From Massospora cicadina (taxonomy: Eukaryota > Entomophthoromycota > Entomophthoromycetes > Entomophthorales > Entomophthoraceae), in the NCBI GenBank assembly GCA_022478985.1, contig JAKSZP010000129.1, positions 119,905-183,904 of the forward strand: a stretch of 64,000 bases of DNA, given 5' to 3'. The notes below the pieces were generated by a model that saw nothing but the letters and a program-made list of their open reading frames with translations, ran no database searches and was not told where the DNA came from. Position 1 is the stretch's first letter. Each line of letters begins with the position of its first letter. The translations under genes were made by a program, and so were the position numbers. Of this stretch, positions 53,690 to 64,000 are shown in pieces.

Positions 53690-54860
53690 ATACAATTGGT
53701 TGAGTAATGACTTGTTACTCCACTTGCAGCCTAATCCACGACAATAGCTTTAAATGCAGTTTTTACCTTCCAAGGGTATCAAAGAATAAGTTCAAGCGCA
53801 TTATTTGTTCTTCCTGAGCCTTGCTGTATATCAAAATATATCAAGATAGATTACACAAATTGGACCATGTAGCCACCTAGCACCATAATAATCATTTTTG
53901 GAAAAAGTTAGGTGCGTTGCAGAACCCAAATGGCATCATCAGTTATTTAATAACCCTATTAGCACAATTAAATGGTGTTTTCTGCTCATTGCCTTCTTTT
54001 CTTCATTTCTGGTTGAATGATCCCTTCAAATCATTTTTTTAAAAATCGTAGACCCAAACAACAGGCAGCTCAGGTGACCAGCATCAGGTTGGTTAATGGT
54101 TCTCAAAAGTTATATTATAATGCTTCTGTTAGTTTACAAAAAGGACGTAATCCCATTATGCTTCTTATTAACAAAAAACAAGTGATACTAATGGAAAGCG
54201 CGAAGACCCTATAAACCCCTTCTCAAGCATAGTGTCCGGTATTCATGCAAGCATTTTGTTACCTCTTATTTAAACTGTAATTTGGTCCATGGGTGGGCTG
54301 CTTCCCTTTTATAATAACCAATCGCATTATCAGAAAAAGTCCATTAATTAGGCGTTTCTTATACTTCTCCTCTATAAACAGTGAAGCCCAACCTGAGAGA
54401 TAAACAGTTTTATTTTTTTCAAGGCCCCAATGGACCACCTTGAACAACTGTTGCGGACATGCTAAGCCCTTAAACACTTATAACCCAAACTCAGTAAGCT
54501 TATTTTTCAGATATATTGTGATAGAGTACCTTTCATAAATGGGCTGAAGTTCTAACTGTTATCACCAAGGTAACCAAAATTTACAGGATGTGGAGAACAA
54601 AAAAGACCCAAATTTCATCTTTCTTTTCACTCATATAAATTAAAAGTCTTTTTACCGTGAGCATTGAAAAAGCTTATGACTGTACATTATTCCTAAGGTT
54701 ACATTCATCAATAATGCTTTTCATGCAATCCCAGCACCTGCGCTGCATTCTCTGAAAAAAATTCCTTGAGGCCCCACTGTTCATCGAATCCATAGAATTC
54801 AAACTCTTTTTGTAAATGTTGAAATTGACACTTACTATGGATATGGATCCATATCACTTC
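53690..54860 (-). pseudogene. Chromovirus-like protease and RT remnant, element J
   Basis: Minus-strand text in order: SMNSGASRNFFQRM near 54,760 (a DSGASxNFI-type protease loop with the Asp changed to Asn), ORF 54259-54477 ending QPTHGPNYSLNKR (the GPIYPLS linker), then IPDTMLEKGFIGSSRFPLVS near 54,150-54,200 (IDxxLxKGFIRPSxSPxxSP), DYVLFVN, then LMMPFGFCNAPNFFQKMI with VLGGYMVQFV near 53,880-53,960 and a frame-shifted ILIYFDIQ where VYLDDILIYS belongs. Order and motifs fit a chromovirus pol. RNase H and integrase were not found. Confidence 0.65.
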
Positions 54861-57300
54861 CATGAGAAATTAAGGGGTCTGAGGGTTATCGTGTTGAAAT
54901 TATGAGTCCATAATTTCATGGTCCACCAATACCTGCTATTGAACTCTAGGTGTCCTCAATAACTTTTCTTAACAATACCATGAAGGGATGCTGTCTGATA
55001 ATGATTTCTAAGTGACCTACTAATTTTTTTCTGAAATAAATCACTCCCATCTCCTCATCAAATTCAGTCTTCTAAAATTATCTAAAAATTTATGGGTGCA
55101 TTCCTCTGTTTGGTTTTTTGTTAGATAATTATCAAAGCAAGTCATTCTTGTATTCTGATGCCTGTGGTGGTTTCTGCAGCTAACAACTGGCCTTTAGATA
55201 CATTATAATTATCATGAAAATTTTTTATTCTCTTCTAAGGCCCTTGTAAAGCATCTCAGTGTATCAAGAAAGAGTTGTGAACCCCTGACATAAATTTTTC
55301 GTGCATATGAATAGGCTTCCAGGACAATCTTTGAGATATGACATAACAACGAAAGTCTCCTTTAAAAATAGCTAAGGTTAATTTCTATGGAAGGGAAAGT
55401 ATGTTAAATCATAGGTATATGGTTGATACAGTCACTGTCTGCGCCTGACTGGGTTCTTCCACTTCTTTAAATGATGTCTCATATTATTTTACTGATTTAA
55501 ATATCTCATTAGAAAGTTGTGATTCTCTTAATAAGGCATTTTCTAAGTACCCAATATAATATACGGTGGGATAGATTTTGTAGATATTGGAGTTCAAATT
55601 GTTACTTATTGGTGTATTACTGACCTGATTGGGGGTAGCTAGCCATAAACTGTTATAACTAATTATTTTATTAAAGCATGACAAGGACAAAAAATGAGTT
55701 TAAGTACAAGAACTGGTGGATGTGCTGGTGTAGGAGATCCCAAAGAAATATCTTAGGGGAAGACGGTGGAAGGGAGTTTTAACGGTGGGGTGGTAGATCG
55801 GGATTTATAGCACTTTACTGAGTAGCTTGATTAGTATATAAATCTTTTATATATTTCTTATTGGCCACTAATCTTAACAATATTGATGCTTAAGTTATAT
55901 ACTTCATACCTGTTTCTGAGATGACTCAAGCTTAAATTTAATTTTATGAATTAAAACTAAACTTATTATGAGTTTTTGGAATTACTGCTTGAACAAAATT
56001 TTGAATGTCAGATAAAATCGTCTCAATTTTATTGTAATTATTCTTTAGTATGCAAATCAACCATCTTAATTTCACCACATTTTTTCATATTTATAGACAA
56101 TATCACTTCACATTATAGCTTATAAATTCAGAAGATTAGATCTATATTTCTAGTAGTTTTTCATGTCAGGATTCATCCTGTAGAGTTCAGCCAATATTAT
56201 TTTTGCAGCTTTGAAACTGAGTTTCTAAACAAACAGCAATAAAGTAATCTAAAAAAGGTTGTATGCATGGCCCTCAAGTCTTACCCTAGGTCTCTTCCTG
56301 AAGGGGGTGATGTCATTGATAACTCAAGAAGATAATGTCTAAACAAGAGTTAGACTTAACCACTTAAAAATAACAGTGTCAATAATCAACATGCTGAGAA
56401 GTATGCAGAAAATGAAAGCTCTCATAAGGAAGGCTAATTTTGGGGACAAATACATATGATTATGGGCAGATTGTGTCTTTCAATGCAACTTTTTGATAAT
56501 TTTATCTGTAAATTAGATTGTATACTTTTAATATCTAAAGGAACTACAAGGTGCAAAAAGATCTGAAAGAATCGTCATTATTGAATTTTTTAATACACCA
56601 ATACAAGACATTCATCACTAATCCATCAAAATTTAATTCAGACAAAGAAGTCCACCCAGACCAATGTGAAGCTAATATCTATAAATTTATATTTTTAACA
56701 ACCATGTATTGTATGCCTAGGATATCCGATCTTTTTTATGGCAAATACTATCCTCAGTCTCAAGTACAAATAGTTCTCCAAGATACTTTTAATTGCTAAA
56801 AACTAAGTATTTAAAAAAATTAGACCTTAAGTCTTAGCTGTGTTACCTTTATAAATTAATCTTATTTACTATTTGTTTGGAATATTCCTTAACAATGCTA
56901 ATAATTAAGTGTATACAAAAATAATAGGACTCAGTTGGGTAAAATTCTGTCAAGTGAGCAAAACAGACAACCTATACCCATGTTTATGGATTTTAGAATG
57001 CCCACATTACCCATCTGTAATATATTATATTATTAATATTTTTTATCTTGCTTTGGTTCACTTTAATAAAGAAATCTTATATGTTAGAGTTATTAATGTT
57101 CAATAAATTTTGTCAAGAATGTTCTCCTATGAGACATCAAATTCATTATCTTGAGATTTGATCCCAATCCTGTTGACTATGACGTTTCTTTGGGTATCAT
57201 CTCTTAAAATGTTTATACAAGGTCAGATTTTTGTATTATTTATCAACATATTAATTTCTTAAGTGGGTTGATCATATTTGCTTCCAATCGATAAGGGTAT
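54861..57300. other. A+T-rich region, no confident genes
   Basis: The stretch at 54,950-55,110 (minus) has EEMGVIYFRKKLVGHLEIII in one frame, faintly like a gypsy integrase zinc region or gag of J, not enough to call. An 82-residue plus-strand ORF (56551-56799) has no motif I recognise. Nothing else is supported. Confidence 0.35.
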
Positions 57301-57399
57301 TTTTGGAGTTACTTAAGGGTTGTCAATGCTTTACATAGCAGTATCTTTTAAGTTAATTTAGGTGATATGGCATGCTAATAATGGTCATATGGTTTCATT

Positions 57400-57989
57400 A
57401 TCTAAGCAGGGTGCTAACTTTGAAAAGCTATTTTGGGGTGGGATAAAAGCGTTTGGGCGTGCTATTTTAAATCCAACTCATGAAAATTGTACTAATGTTG
57501 GTGGTGGATCCCAACTAGGTTGAAGAAGTGTTAATCATTTTTATAATCTCTTAGGGTTAAGTTTGTCCACGATATACACTGTCCTCATTGGTGTCCCAAC
57601 TGAGGAGTTATGCACTGAATTCCCTATTTAAACCCTTGAATTATTTTTACAAAAACAGAAATTACAGTAGTAAAGTAGTTATTAATACATCTTGATTTTG
57701 TTCTATTGCAGAAGAATTTGCGGGATAGTTTATTTTATCTTATCTGTTTTGTGATCCAGTAATTTTGTGTAAGAGCTGAAAGGATATTTTTCTTTCCAGA
57801 TTGCTATTAAGTTACCAGAAGAAAGATAGTCAGTACCAAACTATAGGAGAATATGTAGAGAGAAATTAGTACCGATTGGTCAAAAAGAAACTTTACTGGA
57901 TGGTTGTCTTCATATAACAATCATCATATCATTATCTTCCATAAAGTCAATAACAAATGAACTTGTGCAATAATCCTTAAAATTTTACA
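57400..57989 (+). repeat. LTR of element L (3' part recognised)
   Basis: It is related to the LTR at 59,370-59,979: CCAACTGAGGAGTTATGCAC here against CCAACCAAGGAGTTGAGCGC there, both followed by TGAATTCCC, and both end in TTTACA or TTAACA just before the primer-binding site. The left end is not fixed. Confidence 0.6.
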
Positions 57990-57991
57990 TT

Positions 57992-58009
57992 TGGTGCTCA
58001 CTAAAGGGA
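57992..58009 (+). other. Primer-binding site of element L
   Basis: TGGTGCTCACTAAAGGGA, the shared motif with two changes at its distal end. Confidence 0.65.
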
Positions 58010-58059
58010 TAATTGAATTTTTAGGCTAATTAGAACATTAAAATTACAGAAATATCTCT

Positions 58060-58950
58060 TATAAGAACGAACTTTGGAAGCTGTGAGGTGAACTGGAGAC
58101 GGTGCTTAAAGATACTTTGTATTTGGCATTACAATATGATATGACAACCTTGGAAGAACGAGTTACAAAAGTCTAGAAAGAAAAAGAGCAGGTTGAGTAG
58201 GTTAATGATGATCTATGAGGAAAAGTTACCTCCCTAAGAGGAAGGAGTATGAACGAAATAAGAAATTAAAGCTTTCTAGTGGAAGCTTGGGGAGCAGAAA
58301 AAGTTAATTCCGTCAATTCATAATGATGAAATGCAAGTCTAAAAGTGGTTACATGACCTTACATTTTTTAGGTGCAATTGTGCTCAGATATGGTGTAATT
58401 AGCCAACAACGATTTAGATGAGGAAAAACTGTTGGTAAATTACAGCACCCAAGAATTATTCCTGTGGGATTTTCAGAACTGTTGGAGATAATTCTCAATA
58501 TTACCTAATGATAAGTAGGGTTACCAATCGAGTACCTTCTGTTACAGTAGTGACTAATGAATTTTGTTATACTTTAAAACTACATACTTTTCATCAGGGC
58601 AACGCTCTGGCCTTTTTCCATATATTTGAAATGACGATGTTTGGTTGTGGCAACCAACAAAAAATTATAACTGACATTAGGTGATTGGAAACCAATTGTC
58701 AAAATCTTGTGTTGCCCCACCTCAATATAGGCAATTGGATGTTCAAAGATGCTAAGGAAGTAATCATGAATAAGTTTGGTGACCCTGAGAAGATAGCTAT
58801 CCGCAAACAGAAGTTTAAGGAGTCAACATACCAACCTCAGCTCACTTAACATGGTTGGCCAACTTTCTGCTCAGGGGTGCGGGGATTATTACCCACCTTT
58901 CCAGCTTCTTAAGTTATCTGCTAGTTTGCTAAGTGATAAGCCCCACTAAT
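58060..58950 (+). pseudogene. Gag remnant, element L
   Basis: The 5' part (58,080-58,300) is Glu/Lys/Leu rich with coiled-coil character (TLEERVTKV, KEKEQVE). At 58,560-58,860 one frame reads LHTFHQGNALAFFHIFEMTM, then NCQNLVLPHLNIGNWMFKDA then KEVIMNKFGDPEKIAIRKQK, a Gag core related to B (compare NLNPSYTWEEVKEALLAEFR). Several stops occur. No pol follows; sequence related to the next LTR begins soon after. Confidence 0.65.
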
Positions 58951-59096
58951 AAATAAATTGAATATTGGTTGACCTCGATTTTGGGTTAATAATGTCTGAT
59001 GATAATAAGTAATTTGCCAGAATTGGATCCATTGGGGATCAATCTATAAAAATTCCTAAGTTATTGTTCGGGCAGTGTTGCTGAAATATTGACCAT

Positions 59097-59125
59097 CTGA
59101 TAGTTAATCGCTGATTAACTATCAG
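59097..59125. repeat. Perfect 13-bp hairpin with a 3-base loop
   Basis: CTGATAGTTAATC (59097-59109), loop GCT, then GATTAACTATCAG (59113-59125). A longer imperfect pair encloses it (GAAATATTGACCAT near 59,082 with ATTGGTCATATTTC near 59,140). Confidence 0.8.
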
Positions 59126-59369
59126 GTGTACTGATTTAAGATTGGTCATATTTCATCAACAACTGATTGGAAATTTAATCAGAAGTTGTGAGGCAAGTGA
59201 TACAACCTGCAACTATCAAATCAACCAGTCGTTTTGCAACCTGCTATAATATGTAAAGATTCCATTACCCTAAGCAGGTCGCTAGTCACATGTATTGGTT
59301 CACGGTAATTGAGTGGGAATGTTAGGTACACTATTCTGGCTCTTCACGTTTTAGGTCTCTGGGATGTCC

Positions 59370-59979
59370 AATGGAGGAATCCCTAACCTAATGAATAAGA
59401 CCACCACTGGCAGAGACATCATAGAAAATTCAAATCAACGCTGCCGTTTGATGGCTGAGGTGCCAACCAAGGAGTTGAGCGCTGAATTCCCACTATAAAT
59501 TCCCTAGTAACACATCAATAAAGAAAATAAGATCGGATCATACAGTAATATCAAATTCTATGCATTCTCAGTTAATTATTGTTGTAGTATACAATAATTG
59601 TGGACTCTTTTGTGTGTATAAAGAGTAAGGATAATATATCTCATAAGAGAAACATACCTTTAATGTAGATCTCAGCTGACTCAATGTGATGAGAACTATG
59701 GCCAGAACCTCTGAATTTGAGAGTAGATCTAGTTCAGCTGTCATAGGGAAGAAGTCTTAAGTGTCAAATCAGTATTTCGCGGATTATTCCAATTTTGCAT
59801 TGGACCACCTCTGGTTTAATAATTCAACTTCGGATATTAATCATAATACTATTATCACACATATATATCTATCAAGCAACGGTATTGTTCACATACCAAA
59901 ACTTGTGCACTTGACTTTTAGGAACTATCAGTCAAGCCAATTCTGAACAGTTTGGGGCCATTAGTCCCAGTTTTTAACA
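59370..59979 (+). repeat. LTR of element I (3' part recognised)
   Basis: Related to 57,400-57,989 and followed two bases later by a primer-binding site, so it acts as the 5' LTR of I. It may also be the 3' LTR of L if L and I share an LTR in tandem. Confidence 0.6.
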
Positions 59980-59981
59980 TT

Positions 59982-59999
59982 TGGTGCTCACTACAGGGG
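59982..59999 (+). other. Primer-binding site of element I
   Basis: TGGTGCTCACTACAGGGG, identical to those of C and F. Confidence 0.75.
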
Positions 60000-60057
60000 G
60001 TAGTTGAGTAAGTTAAGCCACTTTACGATTTCCTATAAGAAAAGATTGAGAAATTTA

Positions 60058-60395
60058 TGAATGGAATTGGCAACCGTCAACAAGGACGTACTAATCAGCT
60101 GATTATAGAGAATTCGCTGCATTAGAGGAGAGATTTACTAAGATTGAGGAAGGAGCAGAAGAACTTTCCAATTTCAGCAATGAGTTACTTGAGAAAGTAA
60201 CATCATTGAATAAGATGGATGGAGATTTGGTCAAAGAAGTTTTGTTCCTGAAGATGGAATGTGAATCAGATTGCATTTGTTTAAACTCACTCAGTTCTGA
60301 CACGGAGGGACTATTGAAGCAAGTCAAAGATATGAAGAACCAGAGATGTCAATGCAAACTTTATGTGACAGCAGATGCCAAAGAAAAGACCCCTA
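60058..60395 (+). pseudogene. N-terminal Gag of element I, cut by element H
   Basis: The reading begins near an ATG at 60058 (MNGIGNRQQGRTNQL) and continues LEERFTKIEEGAEELSNFSN, MDGDLVKEVLFLKMECESDC and LSSDTEGLLKQVKDMKNQRC: Glu/Leu/Lys heptad-like sequence typical of the Gag coiled coil in this group. One frameshift or stop lies near 60,100. The text ends abruptly at 60395, where the LTR of H begins. Confidence 0.6.
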
Positions 60396-61166
60396 TGTTG
60401 GATTTTTGGAGTTAGGGAAGCTCACTGTTGCTTATTTTGCCTAAAATCCAACAATAAGGGAAAGAACCACAGAAAATATTAAGATAAAAAACTTTAAGAC
60501 TAGAAAGTTATGGGGTTTTTTTTAATTTTTATTAGTTGACATTGGGTATAAGAGAAAACGAACCTTCTTGATATCCAACTGATCATTATTAAAATGTACT
60601 AAGGGTCAAAGGGAATTCAATAAAAAATCGGAATGGCTTGTTACAGTCTAAATAAGAAAATATTATAATTCAATATATTGAAGTTTGGAAAACTCTCTTT
60701 CCTTAGGCTGACCAATATATGTGACATTTTTATGGCAAGATATATTCATGGGGTAATGTCTCAATAAATTTCAGCCAATCCCCATTAGATAAAAATATTG
60801 CACCTTGGGGGACCCCCGCCACGCCTTAAAAGGGGGTGGTCCCCACGTAGGTGATTGAAGGGGACTGGTAGTGGCTGGGGGAGATCCATCTTATGGATGC
60901 CCCAGAGTATACCATGTAATCAGAGTAATCTGACTTCTTAAACTAGTGTTTTTTGCCCATGAGATATTTTAAATAGTGTTACCCCAATTTGTAGGGTTCC
61001 ACCAAGAATTGGCCAGGGTCCCTTTAGCTGATGAACTAAGTATTAATATTTAAGTTGATATTAATTTGTGTTGGGGACCTGTAAATGTCCAACATTTCCC
61101 TTTCTCAGCTGATATTGCCCCACAACATTCTTATCCTGAAGCTGGGAGGGCAAATGTCTGACATCA
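60396..61166 (-). repeat. 3' LTR of element H
   Basis: On the plus strand it begins TGTTGGATTTTTGGAGTTAG (compare TGTAGGAATCCAGCTCAGTT in B) and ends GTCTGACATCA. It contains CCACGCCTTAAAAGGGGGTG (about 60820-60840), the block shared with the B LTRs. A purine tract (minus strand GAGGGGGG, 61167-61174) adjoins it. Confidence 0.8.
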
Positions 61167-61848
61167 CCCCCCTCAAGAATTTGGGGGGGAGAATAGGGCC
61201 ATAGGAAGTGGCCATGTACCCAATTGATGGTAATTCTGGTATCAAGGAATTTAATTGAGTACTCCTCTCCTTGCTTGTAAGTAACTACAAAAGGGCCTTC
61301 CCAAATAGACTCAAGTTTTTCCCTTATAGAGGTGATATTATTGTGATAGTAAAGCACTAAGTCAGATAATTTGAAGGAAGGAAGAGGGGCCTGGAAATCA
61401 AAAGCGGCTTGACCCTCTTTTGTAACAGTTTTGGCTTAGTTAGTCATACCTCTGATTGTAAATAGAATGATATGCTGATCCAACTTCTTCATGGCTTAAT
61501 CTGAGTCATTCCTATCCATGAAAATGTCTTTTTGCCAATAATACTGGAACCCCAGTTCCCATCCATAAAACACATGTAAAGGGGACATTTTAAGGATCTG
61601 GTGGTAAAAGATATGGTAGGCCATGAGGGCACTTGGTAAGCACAGGTCCCAGTGAAGGGGGTCAGAAGTGGCCATTTTTCATAATATAAAAACAGGGTCC
61701 ATTTGGCTCATTCCACGATACCATTAGTCAAAGGGTTGTAGGGGGCGAAAAAGAGCTGTTGCGTGCCCATGGAAGTTGTGAGAATCTTCATCACTTGGGA
61801 GGTGAAGTTTTTACCGTTATCAAAGAGCTAAACTTGGGGGCAACTGTG
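61061..61848 (-). pseudogene. Integrase C-terminus and pol end, element H
   Basis: ORF 61061-61357 reads MLYYHNNITSIREKLESIWE, GPFVVTYKQGEEYSIKFLDT, ITINWVHGHFLWPYSPPQIL then EGGDVRHLPSQLQDKNVVGQ. It has the integrase GPF-like beta fold, crosses the LTR start at 61166 and continues 35 residues into the LTR before stopping. The portion at 61,360-61,848 contains worn core and C-terminal text (for example the ENSSNDKNFTS-like run near 61,800 where the second catalytic Asp, here in DNGKNFTS form, is expected). Confidence 0.75.
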
Positions 61849-62460
61849 TCAAGCAAAGATATATTGTTGGAGGAAAGTGGCTATGGATTTGGCCGTCTGA
61901 GATGGCATAACCACAGCCTCAACCCATTTGGTAAAGTGATCAATCCCTACCAAGATATATTGATTTCCACCTGTAGTTTGGGGCAGAGGGCCAGCCACAT
62001 CGAGATTTATTGTGTGGAAAGGCTGTTGAGGGGTGGTAGGGTGATATTGATACTTAGTTTTGAAGCTGGATTGCTTTTTACATGTTAGACAGGCATCCAA
62101 GACTTCAATGATGGACTCCATGATTCTCTCCCAATAATAGCGTTCTTTTATCCACTCATAAGTTTTCCGCACTCTGCTATGCCCTAGGAGGGCATGAGCC
62201 TCCATAATGACAGGTACTCGCTCTGAAGGATGGAGGTAGGGTAACCAGTTCACCCTGTTTTCTTGTATAGATTCCCATTATCCACCTTTGTGTTATGGGA
62301 ATGTCGAGCTAGCATCTTCTAGGCTGGTTCATCCTTATCCTCCCAAGCATCAGGGGTCATTAGGACTTCATCTAGCCGCTCTCTTCACTATTATCTAAGT
62401 GAAGGATGGATAGCCAAGTCAACCCATCATTATTAGGTGGCTCGTCCTATCCCTATTTTC
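61849..62460 (-). pseudogene. Integrase zinc domain and catalytic core start, element H
   Basis: ORF 61849-62253 (134 residues) includes LPYLHPSERVPVIMEAHALL, GHSRVRKTYEWIKERYYWER and LDACLTCKKQSSFKTKYQYH (H2C2 with both Cys present), then PFHTINLDVAGPLPQTTGGN, YILVGIDHFTKWVEAVVMPS and TAKSIATFLQQYIF. The first catalytic Asp (NLDVAG) is intact. This is the best-kept integrase among the gypsy elements of the group here. Just upstream, 62,260-62,460 has the tether. Confidence 0.9.
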
Positions 62461-62900
62461 AATGGTCATATCATAGTGCTGGAGCTTCAAAGCCAAGAGT
62501 GCCAACCGCCCAGTGGGATATTTCATAGTTTGTAACCACTTTAAAGAGGCGTGGTCAGTAAACACTTTAAAGGAAGTCCTATATAAGAAAATGCGGTAAA
62601 TAAACAGAGAGCAAGATGGCCAGGCATTCCTTATTAGTTATACTATAGTTGCGTTCTGCCTTGGAGAGAATCTTGCTGAAATATGAAATGGAGTGATCAA
62701 CCCCATGTTCATCCAGTTGAGCCAGGATAGCTCCAACTTCATAATCGGAGGCATCAGTAAACAGCTTAAGGGTTTACTATAATAGGGTGGCGTAGGATTA
62801 GCCATCGCTGCAGCAGCTTTTTTAGCATTTCAAAAGCAGCCTATTGTTCCGCTCTCCAATTGAAAGGGTTGTTTTTAATTAAAATGCATACAAGATGCTC
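62461..62900 (-). pseudogene. RNase H remnant, element H
   Basis: Minus-strand text includes LALKLQHYDMTIENRD near 62,460-62,500, FKVFTDHASLKWLQTMKYPT then GRLALLALK near 62,490-62,570, and the DASDYEVGAILAQLDEHGVD run near 62,690-62,750 with the first Asp. The order reads rightwards to leftwards, as for a minus-strand gene. Frameshifts lie near 62,600 and 62,770. Confidence 0.8.
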
Positions 62901-63560
62901 ACTTAGTTGAGCGAATTTTGGAATGAATTGATGTAGTACCCCATCATGATCAAGAACACCTGAATATCTTAGAGGGTTTTGGGAGCAAGAATCTTGGATA
63001 TCTCCTTGACCTTATCATGGAGGGGCTGGATCCCATCTTAGAGATGGAGTGGCCCAGGAAATCCAACTTCTTTTGGAAGAATGTATCTAGAGGGCTTCAG
63101 CGTAACGTGAGAGGCCCGCAAGCATTGAAAAACTTCCTTTAAATGAGTAAGATGTTCTATGAAAGTTTTGAGAAAACCATGATGTCATTGATATAGACTA
63201 TCACACATCTTAGCATATGATTCTGTAGTATATAATCCATTGCTCATTGGGAAGATGCGGGTGCATTGCACAACTCATGAGTTCATCAAGTGGGCTAAAA
63301 TAAGCCTTCAATGCAAATGAGAGCAATTTTCTGGTCTTGTGGGGAAAGGTCCATCTGTTTTTATCCGCTATCCAAGTCCATGGCGGAAAAGAATTTGGAC
63401 CCAGAGAGTTGGGCCAAAACATCGTCAATTTGCGGAATTGGGTATCTGTCCTTCTTGGTGAGGTTATTCAGTTTGTGGTAGTCCATAACTACCCGATGCC
63501 CATCTTTTTCTTTTTTAAGAGCAATAGTGGAGATGACCAATGGCTTTGAGAAGGCACCAG
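62901..63560 (-). pseudogene. Reverse transcriptase remnant with YIND and a stop, element H
   Basis: Text in order: VVMDYHKLNNLTKKDRYP near 63,430-63,500, FFSAMDLD near 63,380, the DKWTFPHKTRKLLSFALKAY-type frame-shifted run in 63210-63428, then Q-stop (TGA, plus positions 63244-63246), AMDYILQNHMLRCVIVYIND (YIND at 63184-63195), IMVF and FIEHLTHLKE. The first catalytic Asp is Asn. Both the stop and YIND coincide with those of element C. Confidence 0.9.
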
Positions 63561-64000
63561 TAGTCCCGCATCTAGTAACTGTTTAGGCTCCGTCCTCATC
63601 TGGAGCTCCTCAACCTTTGATTTCTGATAAGACTTGGATCAAATAGGCTTAGCATCGCCAACAACAATGGTGTGGCACCAGCCCTTCATAAGCCCATAGT
63701 CAGTATCAGATTTGGAGGAAATTTCATTATATGTCTCTAATAGGGAATGTACTTTATTAAGCTCAGCAGGAATTAGATCATCGGAAATTTAAACGTTAGG
63801 CAAAGTGCATATCATTTGGTCAGTGGGTAGCCCCATATCTAGCATAGACCTAATATAATGGACTCAATGGATGTCCTCAATTGGAATCAACAGGGCTTTT
63901 CCATCTCTTGATGCTTCTTTACAACCATGTCCTTGTTAGTAAGATTTCCCAGAAGAAGATTGATAGGTGGCTGGTAGGCAGCGTCTAGGATATTTGGCAA
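63561..64000 (-). pseudogene. Protease-RT linker of element H
   Basis: The minus strand near 63,775-63,870 reads SIRSMLDMGLPTDQMICTLP then NV, and at 63,930-64,000 LPNILDAAYQPPINLLLGNL then TNKDMVVKKHQEM. The same linker text is found in B (29,519-29,797) and C (34,840-35,040). The window ends before protease. Confidence 0.7.

Larger units (their letters stand above)
60396..64000 (-). mobile_element. Gypsy element H, inserted in I, incomplete at the window edge
   Basis: The 3' LTR is 60396-61166; integrase, RNase H, RT and the protease-RT linker follow rightwards on the minus strand. Protease, gag and the 5' LTR lie beyond the window. It is closely similar to C in RT and similar to B in LTR and integrase. 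Confidence 0.85.

Noticed and set aside
56551..56799. An 82-residue ORF, possibly an integrase tail
   Set aside because: No conserved residues could be aligned to integrase; left as unassigned.
1..64000. CRISPR arrays, tRNA genes, rRNA, bacterial operons or phage modules
   Set aside because: No regularly spaced repeats, cloverleaf sequences or prokaryotic gene organisation were seen on either strand.

Overview
This window is repeat-dense, A+T-rich eukaryotic DNA. I see no host gene, tRNA, rRNA or prokaryotic-style operon. Almost every recognisable protein fragment belongs to a transposable element, and nearly all are broken by stops and frameshifts. The host cannot be fixed from the sequence. 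The DNA transposon at 11-14 kb carries a protein family that I recall as many-copy and unnamed in arthropod genomes. Chromodomain Ty3/gypsy elements are more typical of fungi, plants and vertebrates. A large arthropod genome or a repeat-rich, arthropod-associated fungus would both fit.

Layout. 0.3-6.5 kb: degraded minus-strand Ty3/gypsy element (A). 7.2-10.8 kb: degraded plus-strand gypsy element (K). 11.26-13.81 kb: DNA transposon with ~315-bp terminal inverted repeats, a TAA duplication and one broken ORF. 14.9-20.2 kb: minus-strand LINE flanked by an 18-bp target duplication. 20.2-23.9 kb: A+T-rich DNA with a cluster of hairpins. 23.9-44.8 kb: a nested stack. Gypsy element G is split in its integrase by element C. 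C is itself split in its 5' LTR by element B and in its 3' LTR by chromovirus D. 44.8-50.8 kb: chromovirus E, same family as D, facing the opposite way. 50.8-52.5 kb: gag end of another gypsy element (F). 53.7-54.9 kb: chromovirus-like protease/RT remnant (J). 57.4-60.4 kb: two related LTRs, each followed by a primer-binding site and gag sequence (L, I). 60.4-64 kb: gypsy element H, inserted into I and running off the window.

How the parts relate. A, B, C, F, H, L and I look like one broad gypsy group. Six of them show the same primer-binding motif beginning TGGTGCTCAC (or a close variant), and B, C and H share an LTR start beginning TGATGTCAG or similar. D and E are a separate chromodomain group with ~890-bp LTRs that begin TGTCATG and end CATGACA. 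The order of insertion can be read from which element cuts which: G, then C, then B and D; I, then H. The LINE, with its exact target duplication and long open stretches, looks younger than most gypsy remnants. Two separate gypsy copies, C and H, share the same stop codon and the same loss of a catalytic aspartate in reverse transcriptase.
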